NCBI RefSeq assembly: GCF_050624435.1
Contig: NC_134531.1
Coordinates: 251,300,812 to 251,364,811, forward strand
Direction: 5' to 3'
Source of the DNA: Tenrec ecaudatus
Lineage: Eukaryota; Chordata; Mammalia; Afrosoricida; Tenrecidae
DNA: 64,000 bases
A program made the translations under genes and the position numbers. The notes below the pieces were generated by a model, which saw only the letters and a list, made by a program, of their open reading frames with translations, searched no databases and was not told the DNA's origin. Each line of letters starts with the position of its first letter. The stretch's first letter is position 1. Positions 1 through 12,075 of this stretch are shown here, piece by piece.

Positions 1-392
1 TTCTGCTAACGATCAAAGTCTGTTTCTTTTGGTATGAAAACCTTTGTTTTGATTTTTTTCATTGATAACAGTGGGCTCATACTACATTTGTCCTTTTGTG
101 ATTAGCTAATTTCACTCAGCATAGTTATCTCCAAATCCAGAGGAGGTGCTTCACAATCCCATCATTATTCTTTAGTGATGCACAGGATTTCAACGTGTGT
201 GTGTGTACTGAAGTTTACTAATCTATTCCCTCCCCCCACCCCCACTGGAGGAATTTAGGTTGTTTTAATCCTCTTGCTGTTGTGAACAGGGCTGTGATGA
301 ACATGGGTGTGCATATATCTGTTCATGTCATGGCTTTTACTTCTTTAAAATAAATCAAGTAAGGGAATTGCTGAGTCATGTGGGATTTTTCT

Positions 393-562
393 GGAGCCCT
401 AGTAACATCATGGTAACACATTGGGCTGCAACCTCCATGGTTGGCAGTTCAAAACCACCAACACCTTAGAAGAATAAAGACTAGGCTTTCTATTCCTGCA
501 CTTACAGTCTTCCAACAGGGGCTGCTATGAGTCTGCACTGGTTCAATGGCAGTGAGATGACA
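393..562 (+). mobile_element. AfroSINE (tRNA-derived SINE)
   Basis: It opens with the classic AfroSINE head GGAGCCCTAGTAACATCATG, continues through the ACATTGGGCTGCAACC and GGCAGTTCAAAACCACCA segments (the tRNA-like region with a B-box-like GTTCAAA), and ends with a degraded form of the GACTCRATGGCAGTGAG tail. It sits inside the old antisense L1. Possible imperfect TSDs (ATTTTTCT / ATTTTTAT) flank it. AfroSINEs are restricted to Afrotheria, so this copy is a taxonomic marker. Confidence 0.85.
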
Positions 563-717
563 TTTTTATCCCCAATTGTTTGAGAAAACACCATCTTACT
601 TTCCATAGAGGTTGTACGGCTTTACAATCTCACTGGCAATGCATGAGGGTTTCAGTATCTCCATACCTTCTCCAGCATTTGTTATTTCCTTTTTTTTTTA
701 ACTTTGTTATCAATGAC

Positions 718-784
718 AATGTGAGCTGGTATCTCATCACAGTTTCCATTTGTCTCTCTTGAATGTGAGCTGGTATCTCATCAC
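718..784. repeat. Short direct tandem duplication inside L1
   Basis: The 23-bp stretch beginning AATGTGAGCTGGTATCTC occurs at about 718-740 and again at 762-784. A unit of about 44 bp has therefore been duplicated in tandem within the antisense L1. The normal L1 has the segment once. Confidence 0.8.
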
Positions 785-1330
785 TATTTTGATTTGCCTC
801 TGGATTCAAGTATTTCTTCATATCTTTGTTGGCTGCCTAGAAGACTTCTTTAGTGGATGGCTTATGTCCTCTGCCCATTTTTAAGTTGGATTATTTATCT
901 TTTTCTTGTTGAAGTTCTGTAGCTTTCTATAGATTTTAGCTATTAGTCCAATGTTTCACTGCAAAAATTTTCCCATTATCTAGGTTCACCTTTTACTTTT
1001 TTTATGAAGTTTTTTGATGAACCTAACTGTCTTAGCTTTAGAAGTTCCAAGTAATCTATTTTGTTTTCTGTATTTTCCATTATGTTTGATAGTGTGCTTA
1101 TGTGCTTACATTTTGCTCTAGGGCTCTTAAACTTGTCCCTTTTTTTCTCATTGATGATTTTTGTTGTTTAGAGTTTCACATTTAGGTGTTTAATCCATCT
1201 TGGGTTCATTTTGTAGGAGGTATGGATCATGTTTCATTCTTCTGCAAATGGATATCCAATTTTGGAAGTACCATTTGTTGAAGAGATGATCTCTTCCCCA
1301 TTTAATATATTTCAGCCTTTTATTGTTACA

Positions 1331-1689
1331 TTTTTCTTTTAGAAATAATAAATGGACAGCCATTGAGATGTCATAAAATTTTACAATTGTTTCCTATAAT
1401 TTGACTTCAATTCAATCTCTTTTAGAAAAAATGGATGGAAAGAGAAATAGAAATTGCTGTTTAGAAAGACGAACAGACATTTTTTAAATAAATGAATTTT
1501 TATTTTGATATCATCTTTAGTATTATTTTCATCTCCAATTTTAAAATGGATTAACTCTTCCAAGTAATTTTCTTTGCCTGTGTTGCTCCAATATCTCTAT
1601 ATACTTTTATTATATATGCATATTTTGCAAGATTTGAAATTTCTTGGTGGGATAAATGTATATTTGCCTAAGCATTCAGTTGCTAACAG
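1331..1689. other. AT-rich single-copy stretch, nothing recognised
   Basis: No repeat family, splice-bounded open frame or regulatory cluster could be recognised in this AT-rich interval. Confidence 0.5.
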
Positions 1690-1855
1690 ATATGTCAGCA
1701 CTTGAAACACACCAGCTATCTGGGAAGAGAGAGTGAGTCATATGCTTCCATAAAGAGCACAGCCTTGGAAACCAAGTGAGATAGTTCTGCCTTGTATTCT
1801 AAGATCACTATGAGTCACAATTGACTGGAAAACAGTGAAACTTGTTATTTTCCTT
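1690..1855 (+). mobile_element. AfroSINE, diverged
   Basis: The segments CTTCCATAAAGAGCACAGCC, TTGGAAACCAAGTGAGATAG and a CACTATGAGTCACAATTGAC tail follow AfroSINE order. The tRNA-like 5' part is largely eroded, so this copy is older than the one at 393. The interval from 1856 to 2040 holds nothing recognisable. Confidence 0.7.
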
Positions 1856-2039
1856 TTTCACTTACAAGGTCATTAAGAGTTAAACAGATTCATAGAAAGA
1901 GCAAGAGATCAATATGCACATATTAATAAACAGAAAAATGTTTGAATGAGATCTATGTTTTAAATTAAAATATCTATGCTTCATCTTTTACTTCCATACA
2001 GAACAATATGTCTACAGGGACTCAGAGGATAGGGCTTCA

Positions 2040-2230
2040 TGGAATGGAGTAGTGGTTTAAAGAACAAAGGGATGGTGAGATTATGTGTCCTCATTTCTCA
2101 GCTTTATTACTTTTTTGTCCTGTTTGACCTTGGGGAAGTTACAAGCTTTCCAAAGTTTTAATTTGATGATCTATGAAATATGCATAATTATACTACTGAA
2201 GTTGTAGAATTGTTATATGTGGAAAAAAGA
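2040..2230 (+). mobile_element. MIR, ancient tRNA-derived SINE
   Basis: The MIR core is visible: GACCTTGGGGAAGTTACAAG (consensus TGACCTTGGGCAAGTCAC) followed by a degraded GATGATCTATGAAATATGCA segment and a TAATTATACTACTGAAGTTG segment. MIRs predate placental radiation, consistent with the high divergence. Confidence 0.7.
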
Positions 2231-3439
2231 AACGGTACATTTTAAAGATTCCACACAATGGAAACAGATGGGGTGGAATATAAAAGACACAGTAAATATG
2301 ATTTTTGTTTCCTATGGGTCTCTATTAGTTTGGCATCTTGTGTGTTGCTGCGGTGCTAGAAGCTGTGTTGCCAGTATTCCAAACCTCAGCAGGCTCACCA
2401 GTGCAAAGAGGTATCCGTGGAACTCCAGCTCAGAAAAAAATCAGTCTCTAAAAACTTTATGAATACTAGTGGAACATTATTTGATATAGTTCCACAAGAT
2501 GAACCTCTCAAGTTGAAATGTCTCAAAATACAGCGAGAGCTCAAAATTCAAACTCATGAGCTTCCTCCTCAAAATAGTGTTGATCTTGATGATGTAGATA
2601 GAATTAAACTTTGGGGCCTTCAATTGCTGATACGTCAGCTTTAAACAGCCATTAATAATCTGAATTTTGAATATATGAAGTATGACTCTAGGAAAATAGG
2701 AAATTATAAAAAATAAAAGTGAAAACTTGAAGATAAACCTGGACTGATTGGCCTTGGCCATTTTCAACCAGATAATTGTATAGATTAATATGCCAGAGAT
2801 GACAAATTCAATAGGAAGTCATTGAACTTATTAAGTAAATAAACAAACACACAAACAAACAAATAGAGTCATGATCTATCTTGAAATACAATGTTCTCTG
2901 TGATAGAAAAAAATCTTTATGTCTACACGACCATTTAATTTTATGTTTTCGTTGTTGTTTAGTGCCATTGAGTCAGTTGTGACTCATAGTGACCTTATGT
3001 CAGATAGAACAAAACACTATCCGGTCCTGTGCCATCCTCAAAATTGTCAATCATGTTCTTGAGGGCCTTTCACTGCCCCTCAATTTTACCAACCATGAGT
3101 CCTTCTCCGGGGTGTGTAAGATGAAGTCTCATCATCCTTGTCTCTAGGGAGCACTCTGGCTGTACTGCTTCCAGGACAGATTGGTTTGTCCTTTAAGCAG
3201 TCCATGGTACTTTCAATACTCTTTTCCAGCAACACAGTTCACACTCATGGGTTCTTCTTCAGTTTTTCTTAGTCAGTGTCCAACTTTCACACGCATATGA
3301 GGTCATTGAAAGTACCATGGCTTGGGTCAAGTGAACCTTAATTCTAAAAATAAAAAACATCATTGCTTTTCAATCCTCTAAAGAGGTCTTATATTGCAGA
3401 TTGACCTAACGCAACCTGTCCTTTTAGTCTTTTGATCTT

Positions 3440-3622
3440 TTAAATGCTGCTTCCGTAAGCATTGATTGTGGATCCAAGCAAGACAAAATCCTTGACCACT
3501 TCAACTTTCCCCCCAATTATGATGTTACCTATTGGCCCAGTTGTGAGGATTTTGGTCTTTGCATTGAGTGATAATCCATACTGAAAGCTGCAGTTCTTGC
3601 TCTTCATTAGCCAGTGTTGCAA
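3440..3622 (-). pseudogene. RTE ORF fragment downstream of the RT core
   Basis: The 60-codon frame contains CSFQYGLSLNAKTKILTTGP and VEVVKDFVLLGSTINAYGSS. These match the region C-terminal to the RT catalytic box in RTE-clade ORFs. The frame is open only because stops happen to be absent here; both flanks are frameshifted. Confidence 0.75.
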
Positions 3623-4984
3623 GCAAGCAAGCTTGCATATTTCAGGTTGTTAATAAGTCTTACTCCAAATATGATGTCACTTTCTTCTTCACATAATCCA
3701 GTTTCTTGATTTGCTCAGCAACAGATGGAATAAGTATTATGAGAGATTATAACTTTGACACCACCTTTTTTGGTTTAAATCATGCAATATTCCCTTGTTC
3801 TGTTTGAATGGCTGTTTCTTGATCCAAATACCAGTTTTTCCTAATTCTGGAATTCTCATTCTTCTCAATGTTATCCATAGTTGGTTATGAGCTACATAGC
3901 CAAGTGTCTCTGTATCAATAAAACACAAATAAGCATTTTTCCCTGGTATTACCTGCTTTGAGACAAGATCTATTTTATGTCAGTAATGATATCCTTTATT
4001 CCACATCCTCTTCTGAATCCACCTGGCAGCTCCCTCTGAATATACTGCTTCAACAATTGTTCATTGTTCTTCATAAAAATTTTATGTACATATAATTTAA
4101 TGGTATTATTTAATATTTTTAAAATTTTATGAAGTTGCCTTTCTTTGAAATGGGTATAAGTATGAATCCCTTACAGTGAGTTGGGCAAGTAGCTGTTTTC
4201 TAAATTTCGTGGCATAAGTGAGTCAGTGTTTCCAGTGTTTCATTAGCATGTTGAAACATTTCAATGTGTATTCTATCAATTCTTGGAGCCTTCTTTTTCG
4301 GTTAATGTCCTTCAGTGCAGCCTGAATTTATTTCATTACCATTTGTTCTTGACCATGGCCTACCTCTTGAATTGGTTGAAGATCGACAAGTTCTTTTTGG
4401 TAGTGTGCTCTATGTATTCCTTCCATCTTCATTTGATGCATCCTGCATCATTCAATATTTTTCTCAAAGAAGGTTTTAATATGCAACTCATGGTTTGAAT
4501 TTTTCCCCAGTTCTTTCAGCTTGATATATGCTGAATGTTTCACAGTCTCTTGTGACATGCACTATGATCTCTCCTTTCTTTCTTGTCTTTTTAATGAGCT
4601 TTTGTTTTCTCATGATGATGTTCCTGATATCATCCCACTACTATCAGGTCTTCTCCACTGGGAGAAATCCACATATATATTTTCATTTATGTTATTCAAA
4701 AAAAGATATTTGCAATGTAGAAGTTGAAAGTCTTTCAAAATTCCATTATGCCATCTCCAGCTTTTTTCTATCACCTAGACAGATTTTCCAACTACTATTG
4801 TCTCATCTTTGTTTTCCATTTTCTCATTTCAATCATGAATAATTATCAGTGCCTCTTGATTTCATGTTTGATTTATTTGAGACTGAAAACATTGGTAGAA
4901 TTTCATGATTAGCTTTAATGGTTGCTGCATAAATTCACATGATAGTTGTATCAACTGCATTTTCTTAAATATGGATAGATAGCC

Positions 4985-5125
4985 AATCACAGACACCATT
5001 GTACTTCAATATATATCTTTTCTTATTCATATATCAAATATATCTTTTATTAATCATGTACTTTAAGGTATATCTTTTCTTAATCATATACCAGTATTAA
5101 ATATATTTTTATTAATCACTAAATA
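4985..5125. repeat. AT-rich imperfect tandem repeat inside RTE
   Basis: About four imperfect copies of a 30-35-bp unit related to TATATCTTTTCTTAATCATA follow each other. They interrupt the expected RTE sequence, so they look like local slippage expansion after insertion. Confidence 0.6.
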
Positions 5126-6174
5126 TCCTTTTTAATGATAGTGCAATCCCATTCCTCTTGAATTGTTGTTCTCAACATACTAAACAATATGATGAGCTGA
5201 TTTAAAGTGGCGTGCCTCAGTCCATTTCAGCTCACTAATGTTTAGGATATTGATCATTATGTGTGCAGTTTCATTTTTGATTACTTAAAATTTTCCCAGA
5301 TTTATATTGTGAACATTCCAAATTCCAATGATTAATTGGTGCTTACAGTTATTTCTTTGTACTTAGGGACATGCTGTATTAGCAGACAAAGATCCTGAAG
5401 GCTTTACCCCATCCACATCATTTTGGTTACTCTTCTCTTTGAGAAGGTAACTCTTTATCAGTCATATTTTGAGTACCTTCTGACTTGAGGGGTTCATCTT
5501 CTGACCCTATATCTGACAGTATTCCGTGGCTATTCTTGAGGGTTTTTCCCCCCATATCTGACAATAGCAGTGTAAGACAAGTTTTTCAGTGACTAATTCT
5601 TCAGAAGTGAACAGTCTATTCTGTCTTTATCGTCTGTTCCTAGTCAGGAAGCTATGATGAAACCTGTACACCTTGGAGTGACTTTGTTGCTACATAGAAT
5701 ACTCATAACATAGCTTTCAATATCGTAGTAACATGCAAGCCACTACAGTATGACAAGCTAACAACTTTGGTGCAATTGAAAGGAAATTTCCTTGAGAATG
5801 TGGACTACTTTCTATATAACTAGACTCTGGAAATCTTTCTTGCTTCTTGCTCCAGTTGAATCCTACATCTGGCTCATTGACCTCCAATTCTTGGAACTTG
5901 AACCAACAATCTACTATATTGCCTGCCTACCCTGGGAGGCTGGTCATATGACATCCTGACATTGGATTCATTCACTCTGCAGTCACAAGCAAGGCCATGG
6001 GCTGATTATGGAACAAGTCCTTAATACTAATATTCAAATTCATATTGAAGCTAAAGAAAAAGTTTTAAAGTTTGTGAGAGCTATCTGAAGTTGGAGACCT
6101 CATCAAGAACAGATCTGATATGTTGAACACTAATAACTGAAAACCAGATAAGTTGGGATATGACATCAAGAATA

Positions 6175-6267
6175 GGGCAATGAATGTACAAATGTGCTTT
6201 ACACAGTTGATGTATGTATGGATTGTGATAAGAGTTGTATGCGCCCCTAATAAAATATTTTTTTAAA
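6175..6267 (+). mobile_element. Tenrec-type L1, extreme 3' end (93 bp)
   Basis: It carries the lineage L1 terminal signature (GATGTATGTATGGATTGTGA, then CCCCTAATAAAA plus an A-rich tail). It is flanked by a 7-bp TSD, AAGAATA at 6168-6174 and 6268-6274. It is a severely 5'-truncated insertion into the (+) RTE. Confidence 0.85.
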
Positions 6268-6694
6268 AAGAATACCACAAATGAAGAAAGTCATGGAAAA
6301 GACAGGAAAGAAAGAAAAGACAAAAGTGGATGTCAAAAAAGATTCTAAAACTTGTTCTTGAAGTTACAATAGCTGATCAAATGAATGACATGATATAGTA
6401 AAAGAGCTGAACAGAAAATTGCAAAAGGCAGCTTAAGAAAACAGCATTTTAATAAACTGTGCAAAGATATGAAGTTAGAAATCAAATGCGAAGAACATGC
6501 ACAGCATATTTTAAGCTGAAAGAAGTATAGAAACATTCAAACCACAAGTCAAAATATTGAAAGATTCTATGGGCAAGATATTAAATAATGCATGACACAC
6601 GAAAAATGATGGAAGGAAAACACAGTTTCTAAACCAAAAATAATCGGTTGTCATTCAACCATTCCAAAAGGTAGCATATCATCAAGAACTGATA

Positions 6695-6994
6695 GTGTTG
6701 CTGAAAAAAATCCAAGCTTCAGCAAAGGCATTAGTGAGTAACAAAGTTCAAGAAATTGTCAGGATGTCAATTATAATGTTTCACCAAATAGATGCAGTTC
6801 TGGAAGCACTCACTAGTCTATGTCAAAATATTGGAAGGCAGCTATTTGGCCTGCCTACTGGTAGAGATATATATTTGTATGTGTTTTCAAAGAAAGGTGA
6901 TCCAATATGGTTTAGAAATTATCTAAAAATATCATTACGATCTCATGTAAGAAAAAAATGTACTAAAGATAATTCAACAATGGTTGTAGCCTGA
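6695..6994 (+). pseudogene. RTE reverse transcriptase fragment, decayed
   Basis: A 99-codon open stretch keeps the spacing of the RTE RT amino-terminal part: a segment like KKIQASAKALVSNKVQEIV, then MFHQIDAVLEALTSLC, then FSKKGDPIWFRNY, which corresponds to the conserved P-KKGDP-NYR-IS region. The NYR motif is damaged. The frame ends in a stop, and the following RTE sequence is in other frames. It is part of the split RTE and has no host function that I can see. Confidence 0.75.
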
Positions 6995-9179
6995 TTGAGA
7001 AGAGGCTGTGGAATGAGAAATATTATTGCTGACATCATATAGATTTTTGACTGAGCAGAGAATAACCGAAGGATGTTTCTTTTTGTCTAATTGACTATTC
7101 AAATCCCTTGGACTATGTGAATCATAAAAAAGTATGGATAAGAATTTCAAAGGATGGGAACTCCAGAACATTTACTTATAGTTACATATTCTGGTGCTGA
7201 CTTGAGACTATTAAAAGTGAAGGGGTGGAGTTTAGCCAGTCAATAAGTTGCTGCTTGATGACTGCATTAGGACACACTCTCTCTGCTTCAACTCCCTGTA
7301 GGACATTCCTCTTAGCAAGCCACAAGGAGTGATGCTGAAAGAGCCAGAGCCATGGAGCTCGAGGAGCCACATAGAGACACGCACCTGCAATGAGATGCTT
7401 CTACCACCACTGGATCCACAATATTTTCCACCCACTAACCAATGATCTTCCTGCATTCAGAATCATTGCGTGTGTTGCATGAGTCTGAAGAGGAATTTAA
7501 ACATTGATATCGGACATAAGGGCTAATATTGGACTTATGGACTTGATCTGGACTGGGCTGGGATGTTTTCTCAATATTCAATTGCTCTTTATATAAAACT
7601 CTTTCTTATACACATCTGAGTGTCTCTAGATTTGTTTCTCTAGTCAACCTAGAATAATACATTTTGGTACCATGGGAGTGGGGGACTATACGAACAAATC
7701 TTGAACATGGAGAGTAGGTGCTTGTTTGACCTCTGCCGCATGGTAGTTTTTATTCTTTGGCTAGACAGAGGTCAGGTATGGCCATGCAGTTTACTGTATT
7801 GTTTTCTGGAAAGAATATGGGAAGTTAAAATTTTGATTATTTTGTTTGGTTGTTGTCTTTGGTTATTCCTGTTTGAAATGGTGAAAATGAATGTGATTAA
7901 TGTATATATTGAACTCAGGGGTAGAAATCACCTTTTGAATTTCTTAGAGACCATGCTGCTTAATGAAAATGACTGACAGAAAGTCAAAATGGTTGCAAAA
8001 GCCTGACCCTGACTTAATGAAGTAAGTGGGTAAGGCCATATTTTGTATCGATGGAATAGTTTAGATAAGGATTAAGATAAGCTAAATAAGATTTGAACTT
8101 GACTGTTTTAACAATTGAGTTTACTATCTGATTCTACTTTGCTTCTACTGATTTCTTCTGCTTATTAATGTTGGTATAATGATTTATGGAAATGATTATT
8201 GGGAAGTATGAAAATAGGGAGCTTGTAAGCCCACTTGCCTTGAACCTTTGAAATTTGATCTTTAAATAGTTTTAAGATACATCTGCAAAGAAGGCTCTGA
8301 AAAGCTAAGCCCCACCCAGTGCTTTGAGTGCTCTGGACATTTAAAGGTGACCTTAAAGCTGTCTATTGAGCTGTAGACATATTGAATGGGGGGAAAAAAA
8401 GGAAGCCTTTGGATTTTTGAATTTTCAACCAGTGTTTTGTGCTTGAGGCTGGAAAAATCTAAAACCACGAAGAAGCTCTCCTCTCTAGGACTAAACATTA
8501 AAGGGAGCCTCTAGGCAGGCTGAAATGCTCTCTAAGTGATCACCTGAATCAACTTGACTGGAAGTGAGAGAAATGCAGCAATAAAGAAATGGGTTGAGTC
8601 TGGCCATTGACACCTGTGGGCCTGGTTCACATGGACTAGATAAGAAAATGAAAGTAGGTTGATGGGTCTGAAGTTCATGGCCTAGCTAAAGGGATCTAGG
8701 ATTATTGAGCATTTGTGATTGGGCCCATGGTCTAAAGGCAAGGCACCCTGGTTAGGCAGCCCACATTGACCCAATCAGATGAGGAGAAGATATATGAGCC
8801 TGTGAACTGGTGCATTTTGCTGCTGATTTTATGGATGGCCTATCTTGATTAGACTTTGCTTATGGATGCAGACTTCACAAGGTTCCAACTGGGATGAAGA
8901 CTCTTCACATCAAATAATATGATTGTCTCTTGAGAGTATTGGGTTAATGTAAGTGGACAGTATAGAAATTGTATACACCAAATGGGGTGGAAAAGGCTTG
9001 AAGTAACTGACTTACAAACTTTTATGGGTGGGGGAATATATTCATAGGAATATGTTCATAGGATTATGGTGTGGGTGTTCATATGAATATAGAATATTTT
9101 ATTTGTTCACTTATAGAATGTTATGTTTAAATGAGTGTGGTATACTTTTAAAAATTGTATTCATTTTAGTTTTATCCTG

Positions 9180-9697
9180 TTGTTAGTCTGGGTAGTTTAG
9201 AGAAACAAATCCACAGAAGGTCATATGTATAAGAGAGAGTTTTATATGAAGGGTAAATGCACATCAAGAAAACATCCAAACTCAGTGCTGTCCAAGCCCA
9301 CAAGTCCAACATCAACCCATATGTCTGGCACCAATCCACAAAGTCCTCCTCCATCTCACAAAACACACGCAGTGATGCTGACTGCAGGAGGAAAGCCAAA
9401 TCAGTGAACTGTAAGCATCTCAGCACTGGTAGGGGTCTCCACATTGCTGCTCCAGCACCCAGAGCTGCATCAGGGTAGGTCCATGTGGCTTTTCCTCAGG
9501 GATGTCTTGCAGGAAGTGAGCCTTGCCAGCGAAGAAGAAAACTGGCTAAGGCAGCTGCACCCTGGTCCAACCATCATAAAGCAAGAGGCCTGAGAACTCG
9601 AAAAGCAAGGTTCACTGAGCCATTTATCTCTCTGGCCTTCAATTAACCCCACACATGTTTATTGGCAAGGATGGCACAATAAGCTTTAACTATCTCA
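9180..9697 (-). mobile_element. Solo LTR, ERVL/MLT2-like group
   Basis: The plus strand reads TGTTAGTCTGGGTAGTTTAG at the left and ends in a TATCTCA segment, so the LTR is in reverse orientation. A perfect 5-bp TSD, TCCTG, lies at 9175-9179 and 9698-9702. It interrupts the internal region of the LTR element at 7174-11108: the interrupted ATTTTAGTTTTATC / AGGTACAGATATGATT sequence is continuous in the paralogue near 17410-17450. It is therefore younger than its host. Confidence 0.85.
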
Positions 9698-10263
9698 TCC
9701 TGCTAGGTACAGATATGATTTTATTATTGTTTGTTTGAAAATTATATATGGCTAAAGAGTTGTGTCAAAGTGTCAAGTTGACAAAGGTTGTTCTGTGGTA
9801 GGTAATAATCCGATGCCAACTTGAGACTATTAAGAGTGAAGGGGTGGAATTTAGCCTGTCAATCAAGTTACTGCTTGATGACCTTATTTGGAGGCTCTAC
9901 GGGAGATAAATAGCTCACTGGCGGTGGGACACACACTCTCTCTGCTTCGACCCCATGCGACACACTCCTGTTGACAGGCCATCTGGAGCTACACTGATAG
10001 AACCAGACCACTGGAGCTAGAGGAGCCATGTGGAGACCCACACCAGTGATGAGACACTTCTAACACCACTGGATCCACAAGAATTTCCACCCACTCATCT
10101 ACCCTGCACTCCATGCCATTCATTGCATGTGTTGCATGAGTCTGAAGAGGATTTACACATTGGTATCAGACATATGGGGTGATATGAGACTTATGGACTT
10201 GATCTGGACTGGGCTGGGATATTTTCTTAATATACAATTACTCTTTATATAAAGCTCTTTATT

Positions 10264-11045
10264 TTTTAATCATGTTATTGGGGTCTCATACACCTCTTAT
10301 CACAATCCATACATACATCCACTGTGTCAAGCACATTTGTACATATGTTGCCATTATCATTTTCAAAACATTTTCTTTCTACTTGTGCCTTTGATATCTG
10401 CTCCTCATTTCCCCCCTCCCTCCCGCCGTCCCTCCTTCATGAGCCCTTCATCATTTAAAAATTATTATTAGTTTTGCATTTCTTACACTGATCGATGTCT
10501 CCCTTCACCCACTCTTCTGTTGTCCATCCCCCTAAGAAGGGGTTATATGTAGATCACTGTGATCGCTTCCTCATTCTCTCCCCATCTTTCCCTTGTACTG
10601 CTGGTTTCTCTATTCTCATTATTGGTCCTTAGGGATTTATCTGTCCTTTATTCCCTGTTATTCCAGCTCTTATCTGTATGCATACAGTGCTCTGGTCCAG
10701 CCAGATTTTTAAGGTGGAATTGGGTCATGATAGTGGAGGGGAGGAAGCATTAAAGAACTAGAGCAAAGTTGCATCCTTTATCGGTACCATACTTCACTAT
10801 GACTGGCTTGTCTTTTCCTTGTGACCCTTCTATAAGGGGATGTCCCATTGTCTACAGATGGACTTTGGGTATCCACTCTACCCTCACCCTCATTCACATT
10901 GATATGGCTTTTTATTCTGGGTTGTTGATACCTGGTCCCATCAACACCACATGATCACACAGGTTGGTCTGCTTCCATATGGACTTTGTTGCTTCTCAGC
11001 TAGATGGTCACTTATTTATCTTCAAGTTTTTAAGACCTCAGACTG
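10264..11045 (-). mobile_element. Tenrec-type L1 3' end inserted in 3' LTR
   Basis: It begins with the reverse-complement poly(A) and terminal L1 signature (ATTGGGGTCTCATACACC, then CAATCCATACATACATCCAC) and runs about 780 bp into the L1 3' UTR, up to the TTAAGACCTCAGACTG segment. A perfect 12-bp TSD, AAGCTCTTTATT, occurs at 10252-10263 and 11046-11057. It splits the 3' LTR of the element at 7174-11108. Confidence 0.92.
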
Positions 11046-12075
11046 AAGCTCTTTATTATATACATATGAGTGTCTCTAGATTTGTTTTTTAGTCAACCCA
11101 GACTAACACATTTATGATCCTGTAGAATTTTTATATACAGGTACTCATTTGAATGGAACAAGAGTGTGTTGTATGGTTTAAAATAAAGGTGTGTGTCAGA
11201 GATATTTCACCATACTTATTCAATCTGTATGCTAGGCAAATGATCTGAGATGCTTTATATGAAAAATAAAAAAGAACAGGATTGGAAGGAAACTCATTAA
11301 CAACCTGTTATATGCAGATAACATGACCTTGCTTGCTGAAGAGAAAAGGGTATGAGGTACTTCTTGATAAAATCAAAGAATACAATTGTCAGCATAGATT
11401 ACAAATCAATGTAAAGAAAACAAATCATTTAAAAACTGGAACAACAAACATCATTATAAATGAGGAAAAAATTGAAGTTGTTAAGGATTGATTTTACTTT
11501 ACTCCACAAGTAATGTCCATAGAAGCAGTATTCAGGAAACCAAACAATATACTGCACTGGGCAAATCTGCTGCTAAAGATCTTCTTAAAATGTTAACGAG
11601 CAAAGACACTTTGAGGAATGATGTGTACCTGATCCCACACGTGATACTTCCCATAGCCTCATTTGCATGTGCAAGCTAGACATTATAAAAGAAGGATTGA
11701 AATAGAATTCATGCATTTGAATTATTACTTTGAAGAAAAATATTGAAAGAACCATGGATGGCCACAAATCAAACTAATCTGTCTCAGAGGAAGTTGAGTC
11801 AAGTTGCTGCTTAGAAGCAAGAGTGCCATTATTTGGTCCCATATACTTTGGACATGTTATTAGGAGGGACCACTTCCAAGAAAAGGACATCATTCTAGGA
11901 AAAGTAGAGGAACAGTGGGAAAGAGAATGGACCTGAAGTATATGGATTGACACAGGGACTGTTACAGACTAAACCCTGACAAGGATTGTGAGGCTGGCAC
12001 AGGACCAGGTGGCATTTTATTGTGTGTACACAAGATCTTTATTAATTGCAGTTAACTGGATGCAACAGCATTGAT

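Larger units (their letters stand above)
1..1330 (-). mobile_element. Old L1 LINE, ORF2 3' portion (antisense)
   Basis: Read on the minus strand, this matches the 3' part of mammalian L1 ORF2. The antisense hallmarks are a stretch like ACTCAGCATAG near 115, the TTTAGGTTGTTTTAATC segment near 255 and the GTGAGCTGGTATCTCATCAC segment near 720. The copy is AT-rich, full of stops and runs off the left window edge. An AfroSINE interrupts it at about 393-562, and a short internal tandem duplication lies at 718-784. No open frame of useful length survives, so it is a fossil. The family is clear by eye; the subfamily is not assignable. Confidence 0.8.
2946..5760 (-). mobile_element. RTE (BovB-like) LINE, near full length, antisense
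   Basis: On the plus strand the element begins with the reverse complement of the RTE 3' end (GTGCCATTGAGTCAGTTGTG at about 2963) and continues in order through the 3' region, RT, linker, endonuclease and 5' region, ending near the AACATGCAAGCCACTACAGT segment at about 5730. At about 2.8 kb it approaches the 3.2-kb full length of the family. The minus strand keeps short RT-type frames at 3440-3622 (with ILTTGPIGNIIIGGKVEVVK) and 3737-3928, all stop-ridden. The interval 5761-6030 may be its extreme 5' leader. It lies between two parts of a (+) RTE. Confidence 0.85.
7174..11108 (+). mobile_element. Non-autonomous ERVL/MaLR-like element, LTR-internal-LTR
   Basis: The 5' LTR is 7174-7661. It is followed by a primer-binding-like site at 7665 (TGGTACCATGGGAGTGGGGG), which resembles the tRNA-Leu-type site of ERVL/MaLR elements. 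The internal region (7690-9793) is noncoding and about 1.6 kb after removing a nested solo LTR; no gag, pol or env reading frame is recognisable. The 3' LTR is 9794-11108 and holds a nested L1 end. A perfect 5-bp TSD, CATTT, lies at 7169-7173 and 11109-11113 in the host RTE. Five-base TSDs and the short noncoding interior fit class III ERV/MaLR. The paralogous internal region at 17342-18545 confirms the family. Confidence 0.8.
2300..12075 (+). mobile_element. RTE (BovB-like) LINE, (+), split by three insertions
   Basis: RTE-type 5' sequence starts near 2300 and runs through the start of the endonuclease region to about 2945. Recognisable (+) RTE resumes at about 6031 (linker), 6275-7173 (reverse transcriptase start) and 11109-12075 (rest of RT and 3' end). 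Interruptions are an antiparallel RTE (2946-~6030), a 93-bp L1 end (6175-6267) and an LTR-bearing element (7174-11108). The RT motif is visible near 11305-11330, but its YADD box reads YADN. About 440 bp of the expected endonuclease region is missing between 2945 and 6031. The sequence joins across the LTR element with a 5-bp TSD (CATTT), which shows these pieces were one element. Confidence 0.75.

Noticed and set aside
7174-11108. Possible intact endogenous retrovirus with coding genes
   Set aside because: The internal region is only about 1.6 kb after removing the nested insertion and has no recognisable gag, pol or env frame; it is non-autonomous.
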